Origin: Branchiostoma floridae
Taxonomy: Eukaryota; Chordata; Leptocardii; Amphioxiformes; Branchiostomatidae
Length of the DNA: 64,000 bases
Reading direction: 5' to 3'
NCBI RefSeq assembly: GCF_000003815.2
Contig: NC_049981.1
Span: forward strand, 2,558,498-2,622,497
Numbering within the stretch: position 1 is the stretch's first letter; every line of letters begins with the position of its first letter. Below the pieces are notes generated by a model. It did no database searches. It was not told where the DNA came from and was given only the letters and a program-made list of their open reading frames with translations. The translations under genes were made by a program, and so were the position numbers. This document shows, piece after piece, positions 56,201 to 64,000 of the stretch.

Positions 56201-58641
56201 TGTGTTAGTTTTTTTTATGTGCTTGCCCAACCTACTGGGCAATTGAATCTCTTCAGAAATGCAAACCTTGTCCGACCCTGTAACGTGAGACCTACCATTC
56301 CTGCCCTGGATGACGTCCTGCACCAGGGGCAGGGCCACCACGTCAAACAGGGTCTTCTGAGACGTCTCCGGGGGGAACACAAACTTGAAGGTGTGCTGAG
56401 TCTGGGGAAACAGGAGAGATTATGTTAACTTCTGTTCTGCGCCATCTGTAAATATACTACTAGTAATGCACAGCCCTTTGGGGCATGCTTTTAATTTTAG
56501 CTAGGATTCATCATAGGGGTCCAAACTTCTTGGGATTCACGCAGTATCATAATATTCAATCATTCATCAAGACAGCATTCAACAACTAAGTGTTTGTTGA
56601 AGTAACAAATACAACATCTTGATATCCATAGTGACACGCAAAAGAACTTACAGTTTGGACTGCCCAGTTCACTGCAGGACTACTAGTAAGTTAGTCTAAT
56701 GTATAACCAGCGTTGATACGTTTTAATGCATGGTGATGTTTTTATGTGCAGGAGGGCAACTTGCAAAGGTGCGTGCACACCTGTTTTGTTCCCCTCAAAT
56801 TCAAATAAACATGGAATATGTTTTTTGTAATGGCAAAATATCACTGGACCAATCAGAAGTTATTAGACTTGTCCAATCCTGATATGTATCTTCTGATAGA
56901 TGTACATAGTAAATATGTATGTATGTCACCGTTTGAACCAATGTCTTTTTTGGAAGAATCATTGTTGCCAAGAAAAACAGACGTACCTCTTTCAGCTCCC
57001 CTATCCTATTTACCCTGGCAGCCTGGAATACAAGGATAGCAAACTTGGATAAGACAACTGAAACTACAGTACAAACACAAGGGCAAAGGAGCTCTTCATT
57101 TGCGAAATTGGCATCATATTCTGCTTTTCAGTTGATTTGATTATTAGTATATGGATGACATCTGCATACACTATTTTCATCCCAAAGCACATCATACCAA
57201 TACAAAACCGGGTTTGAAAAAAAAACAGTAGACTAGATTTTGGATCCATTAAAAAAAATCAAATGATGACACTATATTGGCAGACATCCACACCATTTGG
57301 GGATTACTCAGTTACTGGTCCGAGAAAATAAAAAGAGAGAAGCAGAGTTCATAGTCACTTTTCACAGTCAAACATACGAGGCAGTTAGTGTTGTTCACAT
57401 GAAGAAAGGATTTTAAAACGCCAGTGGGAGTCGGATACTCCACCAAACAGATTCCTTTGTAGTGAAATGGACCATTGGCATGAGCAGAATCGGGTCTGCT
57501 TCAGGTCCTCTGGACCTGGACCAAACCTGGAGGCTGGACCTGAATTCTGTACTGATAACACTAAGACTAACAGATATGCCAGAAATACAAACCTCAGAAG
57601 GCCTGAGTAGGAGTACTCCATCACTGAGGACCTCAGCACACACGTCTTCCTCATTGGGAGGCCTCAAGCGGCAATAAACCTGGGAGAAACATTGCGGTAA
57701 TCGTCACATACTAGTACATAACCTATTCGGAAGTAAAATGAAATCTTCCAGCTGATAACGACTATTACGATTTGTGCAACACTGTGTGGCAGAAACTCTT
57801 TAAATAAATAGGTGTGCTGGACAAGGGAGAAGATTTTAACAGTTTGGAGCACTCACAATCAAAAAATTGAATCAAGTTTGACTTGAGACAATCTGAAGTA
57901 ATAATTTGAATCGGTTTGAAAGGGGTAAAAAAGGGATCGTAAAAAATTATTAGATGCATAACATATATTTTGGCTGCACAAAAGTACATAACATATGCAA
58001 CCAATATTTCTAGCTCTCAAAATGGACACATATTGTATAAAAGAAACTAGAAGCAAGTACAAGATATTTTACCTCAACTGGGTCCTTCGGCTTGTTGCTT
58101 TGTTGGGGACGCCGTGGTGTCTTTTTCGGAGTCTTTCCCCGACTTGAATACAAAAACAACATCAAAATTTATTATTCAAAGCGAATAAATTCATCGCAGT
58201 CACACTATGCATGTAAATTATAGAGTGATGTTGTCTCAACAGGATTCAACAGTACATGCAAATTATTACCGTCTTAGTCTACTCTTTTTTCGTATCCTTT
58301 TTTTTCTATGCCACACAACTCTGAACTTTTTTCTGCATGCATGACTGTGGGAGGGGGGCATAGCAACATAACTACATTGTATCTACGTTTACTAAATCAT
58401 TTTGACGGTACGCAAAAAGTTTAAATCTCATTGAGGTACATAAATGAGAACAAGTACTGGGGGACTCTATTCACGACATTTTGCAAGGAAATAAGCAAGA
58501 AAAATTATTATGATTCTGGTAAGAGTAAGGCATAAACCTGATAACGTTAGGTGTAGCAGGCTGCAGTTTACCAGTGCACTGGGGCGCTAAAGTACGACAA
58601 TAGAGGGACGTAGTTTAGCTATATACTTACGTCGGTTTCAT
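42203..58641 (-). CDS. KIF23: KIF23 / MKLP1, kinesin-6 of centralspindlin
   Basis: Twenty-seven exons were placed by similarity to vertebrate KIF23 and splice signals. The N-terminal motor has the P-loop GITGSGKT (about residues 110-117), switch I NMASSRSH (312-319) and switch II DLAGSE (354-359). Next come the neck ([19 protein letters not shown]), a coiled coil, and a tail with [19 protein letters not shown] and [17 protein letters not shown], both close to the human protein. With RACGAP1 it forms centralspindlin, which bundles midzone microtubules in cytokinesis. The start is ATGAAACCGAC in an 11-nt first coding exon, as in MK-starting orthologs; the stop is TGA at 42203-42205. Three oddities: an N gap cuts exon 13, a one-base frameshift lies at that gap edge, and about 50 coiled-coil residues between exons 17 and 18 are absent. 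The gene is probably functional and misassembled; a real loss is not excluded. Confidence 0.94.
43186..43440 (+). repeat. Possible tRNA-derived SINE
   Basis: TAGTCCAGTTGTTAGCATTT resembles a tRNA-like A-box region and AGTTCAATTCTGG a B box 30-40 bp later. The tail includes GGGATGTTAAGCCGTGG. It lies in a KIF23 intron. Confidence 0.45.
45825..45945. repeat. Dispersed repeat with GGTGATACAGAATACAC
   Basis: GTACCTCGGGTGATACAGAATACACGG and an upstream ATCC-rich part recur at about 37225-37320 and, more diverged, at 21725-21885. This is a short interspersed family of unknown class. Confidence 0.55.
47488..50583 (-). CDS. KIF23: KIF23 exons 11-17 (motor end, neck)
   Basis: Exons in transcript order: 50481-50583, 49989-50068, 49262-49342 (3' end in the gap), 48750-48846, 48232-48282, 47985-48049, 47488-47590. 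They encode [73 protein letters not shown] and [19 protein letters not shown]. About 13 residues corresponding to human CVNPKAEDYEENL are hidden in the N gap. Confidence 0.88.
49116..49261. other. Assembly gap (146 N) in KIF23 exon 13
   Basis: 146 undetermined bases that remove the end of a motor exon and part of the following intron. Confidence 0.98.
49573..49725 (+). repeat. tRNA-derived SINE
   Basis: GACCGAGATGGTCGAGTGTT resembles a tRNA D-arm/A box, and GAGTTCAATCTCCGGCCGAG a B box and acceptor stem. It is followed by a tail shared with other invertebrate SINEs by style (ACTCAGCA). It lies in a KIF23 intron. The split head and extra tail argue against a functional tRNA gene. Confidence 0.6.
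50900..50942 (-). pseudogene. Copy of the KIF23 exon 10 switch-I segment in intron 10
   Basis: The minus strand reads codons for [14 protein letters not shown] and matches exon 10 positions 51041-51082 at 39 of 42 bases. Two of the three differences are synonymous. It lies 140 bp downstream of the original and has no complete exon around it. Confidence 0.8.
50985..58641 (-). CDS. KIF23: KIF23 exons 1-10 (motor domain, first part)
   Basis: Exons in transcript order: 58631-58641, 58073-58142, 57593-57679, 56987-57022, 56296-56401, 55609-55745, 55003-55127, 53912-54085, 52827-52865, 50985-51219. They encode [32 protein letters not shown], the P-loop, [15 protein letters not shown] (kinesin loop region), [20 protein letters not shown] and switch I. 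The 39-nt exon 9 ([12 protein letters not shown]) is the least conserved and could be alternative. All junction phases agree. Confidence 0.92.
52124..52575. mobile_element. MITE with GGGATGCGTACC ends
   Basis: GGGATGCGTACC and GGTACGCATCCC are perfect inverted ends with TA on both sides. The interior is rich in GGTACCGGTAC-like palindromes. It lies in KIF23 intron 9; fragments with similar wording occur near 54128-54240. Confidence 0.8.
53206..53835. mobile_element. MITE (GGCCATACTGATTTG ends) with nested insertion
   Basis: The left end GGCCATACTGATTTGATA and the right end ATCAAATCAACATGGCC are inverted and match the element at 10017-10498. A 207-bp TA-target MITE is nested at 53342-53548. 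Confidence 0.65.
53342..53548. mobile_element. Nested CTGTAAATGC MITE
   Basis: Starts CTGTAAATGCATTTAAG, ends AACATTTCTGCATTTACAG, with TA flanks. It is related to 34491-34699 but in the opposite orientation. Confidence 0.8.
54260..54630. mobile_element. MITE with GGCCACACCAATTTAA ends
   Basis: GGCCACACCAATTTAAATTC and TTGGTTCACGGATTTTTT at the left are mirrored by GAATCCGTGAACCAAG and AATTAAATTGGTGTGTCC at the right. TTA flanks both sides. It lies in KIF23 intron 7. Confidence 0.75.
55185..55360 (+). repeat. tRNA-derived SINE with GGCACTTTGCAC tail
   Basis: GGGTTTGAATCCTG is a good pol III B box. It is followed by TTGTGCCCCTGGGGGAGGCACTTTGCAC and CCTCACTTGACCCAGGTG (read as separate short motifs), a tail shared by many marine-animal SINEs. 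Confidence 0.6.
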
Positions 58642-58769
58642 GTTGAAAAGCTCTTCTTACTGGACAGTTCAAGTCCAGGAATCTTCAACGAAATTCAAAA
58701 ATATAATCGGAGGAAACTGTCAGTAGTTTTGCCTCACGCGCGCAGAAAGCCACTTCTGTGTCTGCCACT

Positions 58770-58817
58770 TTCAAATTTGCCACCGACCAATCAGCTGTCG
58801 CAACGGTCTGGACCAAT
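58770..58817 (-). promoter_or_regulatory. KIF23 cell-cycle promoter motifs (CCAAT x2, Myb, CDE/CHR)
   Basis: In transcript direction: ATTGG (58813-58817), CCGTTG Myb-type site (58801-58806), ATTGG (58787-58791), then GGTGG-CAAA-TTTGAA (58770-58784). The last has the CDE/CHR layout with the canonical 4-base spacer. The ATG is 129 bp downstream. Two NF-Y boxes upstream of a CHR is the known plan of G2/M genes bound by DREAM/MMB. Function here is inferred. Confidence 0.55.
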
Positions 58818-59800
58818 CAGAGGGCGCGCCTTTAGTGACAGGAATGATCTTCAGAAAACAAGGGCGTTCCTCACTCCTGAGCAATTAGAACTGAGGAACG
58901 TTATGAAAACGGGCCAATAGTCATTATGATAAGTTATATTTAATGTTTTGATAATGTGAGTATGGAATATATCTTGATGTTGTTGCTGATAATTCGTTAA
59001 AAGCGTGGCCAGAATGGGCAGGTTTGGCTAAGTCAATAGCCCCATTGTTCAGATGTTGGGAGGAATGATTACGCTGAGCCGACCAAGGAAGATTATTCTC
59101 CAAGCAGATGTTTGACGTTTTTATGTATCTTTTAATATGCGTTTTGTCGGATTTTCTATCTGATACCGTTGTCTTTATGTTCAAACCTCTGCTTGGAAAC
59201 TAAACACCACTATGTTCATTCGGTGGTTATGGGAAACGACCATGAATTTTGGCACGGTCAGGCAAAGACCCAGGAAATCAATAAGAAGGTGAACTTTTTT
59301 TTCACCTTTTATTGGCATGACACAGTGTGGTAATGCAGAAGTATTTTAAATAGCACTTTGAGGGTTCAGAATTCAGTCAAACATACATCTACTCTCTAAT
59401 AAAAATGATGATGTTTCTAAAAAATAATCCAGTGAAATCTTGTTGAATACAACTTATTACAAATCATATAAATAAATCAAGGACCAATCATATTTATTAA
59501 TATATACCTATGAAATCTGCCATTCTCTAAAAGTACATATTTCTATAACATTATTATCTACAACATTTCATAATACTTATAGACTCTGGTTTATACTATC
59601 TTTTCTCCTACACTGCAGGTGACTTTGATTTGATTGTCAAGTTTGAGAGCAGATACTTGGCATAAAGATGTGAAATTTGAGCCACAAACAACACAAGACT
59701 TAATGTAATAGAAACATTATCTAATACACTTGGGTTCCATTACCTAGCCCTTCATTGGACACTATGGTGGTCTAGCTAAATGATTGAGTAAGGGTGTGCA

Positions 59801-60047
59801 TACCCTGGGAAACCTGCTCGAGAAGCTTCGCAAATAAGAGTCGCAAATAAGAGTTACCGATCCCCTGCCTAACGCGCGCCCTCCCGCCTCTATGCACCCG
59901 CCCCACTACCAGCTTGCCCCACTTACGCCGGTCCCCAAGCTGGTTCGAGGGCCGGCGGGTGTTAGGCGGCGGGTGTCCCGTGCGTGCGTGTTGTAGGGAT
60001 CGGTAAACTTTGCGTGCCTCGTAAGGAGTCTGCGTTTTCCCAGGGTA
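59801..60047. mobile_element. TIR element with 9-bp target duplication, 247 bp
   Basis: TACCCTGGGAAA and TTTCCCAGGGTA are the ends; a second inverted pair, GTTACCGATCCC and GGGATCGGTAAAC, lies about 50 bp inside. GGGTGTGCA is duplicated exactly at 59792-59800 and 60048-60056. The GC-rich core is itself partly palindromic. A 9-bp target fits Mutator-like elements. Confidence 0.8.
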
Positions 60048-61187
60048 GGGTGTGCATGATGGGGAATGTCAACACTCTCCATTAAATACATGTATTACAT
60101 ATTAGGCAGTCTGTCATTGAAGTATGCTACATTCAGGCATAAATGTTAGGCTAACTTCAGATCCTTAGTACAAAATAACTAAAACTAAATAATCATCGTG
60201 GAAGCTCATCTGTGTTGGTTACAATACAAAACTTTCTTTTGAAAGGAACGCATGGATCAAATTTTCAACAACCTCTTTCGCCTTCTTTAGGATCAATAAT
60301 GACCAGTAACTTTGGAATGTAAACTGTGTCGCAAGGAAGTTGAACATTGTACCATGGTAGGCATCCTTCCATCTTTGCAGATGATGGTAGCGCTCTGTAT
60401 GAAGTAAAGATCAACATAGTACCATACACTAAATAATACATATTCATATATACATCTCTTTCTTTCTTACAATTGTTATATACTTGCATAGAGAGCAGAG
60501 AGGAGAATAGAAAGATATAGAGATTCCTTTACCCCAATTGACAAGGTGAAATCTTACAGTAATAGTGACCTAGTTTACAATATGCAATATATGGCAATGA
60601 TGACGGCAATGAATAGTGAAACATACATAAAAACTGTATGACAGTTATGTTTATAATTCTTAGCAAACGAGTCACATACTACTGTACAATGATGGTACCG
60701 GCATCAGATTAGAATACAAAAATGTATTACGCTTTTTTTGCTTCATACCTTTCTAGGAAAAAAATCAGAGAATCACCTAATAGAATTGATGTGTCCTTAG
60801 CTTTCCAAGTGTTAATCATGTGCAACATTACACTGTTCTTCCTGTCTGAGATCACAGCACCAATATCCCAGGATTGACAAGTTTTTATAAAAACACTAAT
60901 GGTCATTTCCAGTTAGCTGAATCAAATTTTTACTGGGATAAAATTCAGATGACACATTTCTATGCAATTATACCCCCAGCAAGGATATCCTTTTATTTTT
61001 CAGTCACATAGGCACTTAAATGTATGTAACAATGTTTTAGCTCTGCACAATTTAGTCAATTAAGCTGGTGGACCAATGTTGCAATAAATCATGCTGGCCC
61101 GATCAGCCATCAGCCATTAGTACAAGAGGACATGATGCACTTGCCTTAGATTGTCATTTTCACTTGCCTGGGGCAATCAGGCCAAAG

Positions 61188-61350
61188 GGCTAGCCTGGAT
61201 GCCAGACCGTTTCCTGGGCCTACACATGCAAACTCCTTGGGCAAACATGTCCCCAAGGAAATTCTACAAGAGTCATTCTGAGTAAGGGTTCCCCCCTATT
61301 GTTCAGGGTCTAAGTAGGGCTCTGGAAACAGTCTGGAATCCAGGCTAGCC
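61188..61350. repeat. Small palindromic repeat (GCTAGCCTGGAT ends)
   Basis: GGCTAGCCTGGATGCCAGAC and GTCTGGAATCCAGGCTAGCC are inverted ends about 163 bp apart. It is probably a MITE in the 3' flank of the USH1G-like gene. Confidence 0.65.
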
Positions 61351-61424
61351 AGTAATAATAGTCTAACTCTGCAGCCATCAACAAATCAATTATGGTTAAA
61401 GGTGTAATCTCTGAGTTGCTATAA

Positions 61425-61805
61425 TCACAATGCAGTGTCCTCGAGAGATCCCGGCTCGTGTAACACGGCTTTCCGCCTGGTCACAGCATCCATCAGCTTC
61501 TTGCGTGGACCAAGAGGAAGGTTGATGCTCTTCAGGTCTTCATCCGTGCACAGCATGAGCGCATCCAGGTCGATCTGTTCCCTGTGGAATATGGGCAGGT
61601 ACTCCGCTAGGTTGTGGATGCTCAGGAACAACTGGAGTGGGGAGGAGGCGTTGCCGTTCAGCTCGTCCTCAAGGTCAAGGTCGTCGTCCTCCCAAGGTCG
61701 GTCTGCGGACAGCCCGCTGCCGCTGTTGACCAGGCCGGTGGCTGGGTCGTGGTCGTAAGCTTCCTGTGCAGCCAGGATGGTGGTTATGGAGTCTAACCTG
61801 TCAAT
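61425..61805 (-). CDS. USH1G/ANKS4B: USH1G/ANKS4B (SANS-type) scaffold, last exon
   Basis: A 381-bp exon starting in phase 0 after a ...TATCAG acceptor and ending in TGA (61425-61427). It encodes 126 residues: an acidic stretch (WEDDDLDLEDE), then a SAM domain (SPLQLFLSIHNLAEYLPIF through IDLDALMLCTDEDLKSINLP to LGPRKKLMDAVTRRK), and the C-terminus GSLEDTAL. The order acidic region, SAM and terminal class I PDZ ligand (T-x-L) matches vertebrate USH1G, whose end is EDTEL. ANKS4B is its vertebrate paralog, so this may be the pre-duplication ortholog. In vertebrates the SAM-PDZ-ligand end binds harmonin and the N-terminal ankyrin repeats contact other partners in stereocilia or microvilli. The ankyrin exons are not seen up to 64000. 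Confidence 0.85.
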   Translation of the reverse strand: MDRLDSITTILAAQEAYDHDPATGLVNSGSGLSADRPWEDDDLDLEDELNGNASSPLQLFLSIHNLAEYLPIFHREQIDLDALMLCTDEDLKSINLPLGPRKKLMDAVTRRKAVLHEPGSLEDTAL

Positions 61806-64000
61806 CTGATACAAAAGGACAAAAAACAAATTTCTTATTATAGATTCTTCCAAAGATGATAGCTTAACAACATTCCATTGAATATTTGGTGTCCTTGAAT
61901 AAAAGATTGTTACAGCAATTTCAAAGTCCATATCTGGTGTTTGAATTTTCAACAACAGTCTGCTTAGCGAGGTAAAACAATGCCAAGGAAGCCTAGCTAT
62001 GTGATAACAGATTCAACACCCATCAAACATTAGGGACCGTACGATATTTATCGGGGGGGGGAGGGCTGGTGCGTTGGAAGTCCGATCAAAAAATTTTTTC
62101 ATGGCCCTCCCCCCCATCTCAAAAAAATTTTACGTGACCCTCCCCCTCCACCCCCAAAAAATCAACATGGCCCTCCCCCCGACAGGCATCATTAAAAGGG
62201 TAGAAAAACGACCGATAAAATAATCTTAAAGTACTATAGATGTCAGGGCACAAGGGCGCCCGGCGTCCACCTGGTATAGCCAGTGTTCTTGCCAGGATTT
62301 TTTCACAGCGTCGGGGGCAGGGGTCCGGGGGCATGCTCCCCTGGGAAAATTTGGATTTTCAAACCCTCTAAAACAGAATTTCCTGCAATTTGAGAGGAAA
62401 ATCATGCCCTTGAGATTGGATGCCGTTTGCCTTTTTCTACTCCCGTTATTCAGTAATCGACGTCCGTCCTTTCCTCAAAAATACGTTATAACTATGAATC
62501 AGCCGTCCGTGATCTGGCCCGGGTGTTATTGTCCAGTCATGTCTATATGAAAATTTTGGGTTATCGATGCTTCCAAACAGGGCTCTAGCCAGTGAGTTTG
62601 TCAGCCCATGGAAAAATCCTGCCAATTTTCTTCCGGCATTGAGTAAAAAATGTCTACCTCGTGCGATCGATGGTGCGTCCTCCCGCATCAAATACTAGTA
62701 TTTTTTCCAGAGGATAGAATAACGACGCCATCACACCTTGTGTTTTTTTCTATTTTGCCCGATGATTTTACTCAAATTAATTAAATTGGTCGGGTTTTAC
62801 ACGGGCGGGCCGCGCCGTCATTTCCCAGGAGCGTGCGTTCGTTTCCTGCGACCTCAGGTAACCCCGTTTTCGGCGTGAAATATTTGGCTGGATTTCTTTT
62901 TTTACATAGACCAAGAACGTTATACAAATGTACATTATACGACGGAGGGCGATCTGCTGCGTCTTTTGCAGTGATCAGTGCCAGTGTAGCCTTGAAGGAG
63001 TAGCCATAAAAGACGTCCCAACGTGCTGGGCGCTGCGATCGACCGTCCGTCTGGGGAGGGGGGCGTGCCGCGCCATGTGCCACGGAGTGCACAGCCGACT
63101 CGATCGACGCTTGACAACAATATTGCGGCCCCTTTTCTGCCGCAAATTTTGCCCTTTTGAAACAAAAGAAATGTTGTAAAAAAAAAAAAAAAAGTTTATA
63201 GCTTTGGATTCTTCGCATGATTACCGCGCACCGTTGTTGAGGAAACCGTTTAATAGTAAATTGTTGGGGATGAAACTTGCCAGGCGACACGGGCGGCTAC
63301 CAATATATCTAAAACGTGCCGCGCTCCGCCCCAGTATAAATTGTAAAGGTAGGATTCCTTCTTATAAAGATAGATTTTTAAAGAGATTCCAGATACATTT
63401 TGTACACCTTTCTTTCAGATTTTTTGTGGACACACTCACCCGAGCCGAGTGCGTCTTTCCAGAAAAAATAAGTCCCAAGACGGAATGACGTATGCCTGGC
63501 GGGAACGCTGGTCCAGGGCAGTGCCACTTTTGGGGGGACTTAGGGGGGCGAAGCCCGGAAGCTCTTGCATTTTAGTCTATTCAGAAGGCTTATTTTATCA
63601 GTTTTAGGGCCATGTCAAGATATCAAAACAAAAAAATAGTATAAACTATTCTTTCAAAAAAATTAACATGGCCCTCCCCCTATCTCAAAAAAGATTATCA
63701 TGGCCCTCCCCCCACCTCAAAAAAAATTGACATGGCCCTCCCCCCCTAACGCACCAGCCCTCCCCCCCTGATAAATATCGTACAGTCCCTTATCATGACC
63801 AGATCATGGCATGAATTCAATGCACTTCTTTCAAGAGTCTTTTCAAATAACATACAAGTACCCCAACCATCCAAAATTTTGATATGTAATTACATAAAAT
63901 CATCATGGATAATTGTAATTAGAAATCAAGTTTTGGCGTTCATATTTTAGAGTATTTAGGATTCAAAAAGATTTAGGAACAAAAACTATGACAAGAATTT
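61806..64000. other. USH1G-like intron (partial)
   Basis: Upstream intron of the USH1G-like gene, continuing past the window. It is dominated by a large TIR element (62033-63789). No exon was recognised. Confidence 0.5.
62033..63789. mobile_element. Transposon-like unit with G-run inverted ends, about 1.75 kb
   Basis: GGGACCGTACGATATTTATC and, inverted on the right, the near-identical GATAAATATCGTACAGTCCC bound the unit. Next to each are GGGGGGGAGGGCTGGTGCGTT-type stretches and repeated ATGGCCCTCCCCCC. The flanks are TA on the left and TTA on the right, so the target duplication is uncertain. No transposase was recognised. Other repeat pieces occur inside (near 62275-62450 and 62575-62700). 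Confidence 0.65.

Larger units (their letters stand above)
58642..61424. other. Intergenic: KIF23 promoter and USH1G-like 3' flank
   Basis: The KIF23 promoter lies at about 58700-58830. A TIR element sits at 59801-60047 and a small palindrome at 61188-61350. The 3' UTR of the USH1G-like gene must start at 61424 and run leftward; its end is not evident. Confidence 0.5.

Overview
The window is eukaryotic genomic DNA. Genes are split into many short exons with GT/AG introns, intergenic spacers are AT-rich, microsatellites and DNA transposons are dense, and three runs of N mark assembly gaps. Protein similarity recalled from memory (no search was run) points to a deuterostome. The kinds of interspersed repeat suggest an amphioxus (Branchiostoma); that is inference.

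Layout. Positions 1-3861 hold no recognisable gene. A two-exon fragment of a secreted trypsin-like protein that has lost catalytic residues lies at 3862-4804 on the minus strand. The main gene is a nearly complete WDR19 (IFT144) ortholog on the plus strand, 6427-38330. I resolved 40 coding exons, and frame is kept across every junction that can be read; about 8 codons at the end of exon 7 fall in an N gap. The predicted length is about 1346 residues, close to the roughly 1340 of vertebrate WDR19. Facing it on the minus strand, 42203-58641, is a KIF23 (MKLP1) ortholog with 27 exons, damaged by an N gap in the motor domain and apparently missing one coiled-coil exon. At 61425-61805 (minus) is the last exon of an USH1G/ANKS4B (SANS-type) gene, with a SAM domain and a C-terminal PDZ-binding motif. 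The rest of that gene lies outside the window.

Functionally, WDR19 is a core part of the ciliary IFT-A retrograde transport complex, KIF23 is the kinesin subunit of centralspindlin in cytokinesis, and SANS-type proteins are scaffolds of the Usher/microvillar adhesion complex. They are neighbours, not an operon. Candidate promoter motifs fit these roles: an X-box-like (RFX) site upstream of WDR19, and a CCAAT/CCAAT/CDE-CHR arrangement upstream of KIF23.

The least ordinary structures are in introns. WDR19 intron 6 is largely a tandem array made from the end of exon 6 plus its splice donor. WDR19 exon 19 takes its acceptor region from a transposon. KIF23 intron 10 holds a copy of the exon segment for the switch-I motif. 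At least four insertions with CAGGG...CCCTG ends carry exact 5-bp target duplications. I found no prokaryotic feature, CRISPR array, rRNA or functional tRNA, and no convincing new multi-gene system.
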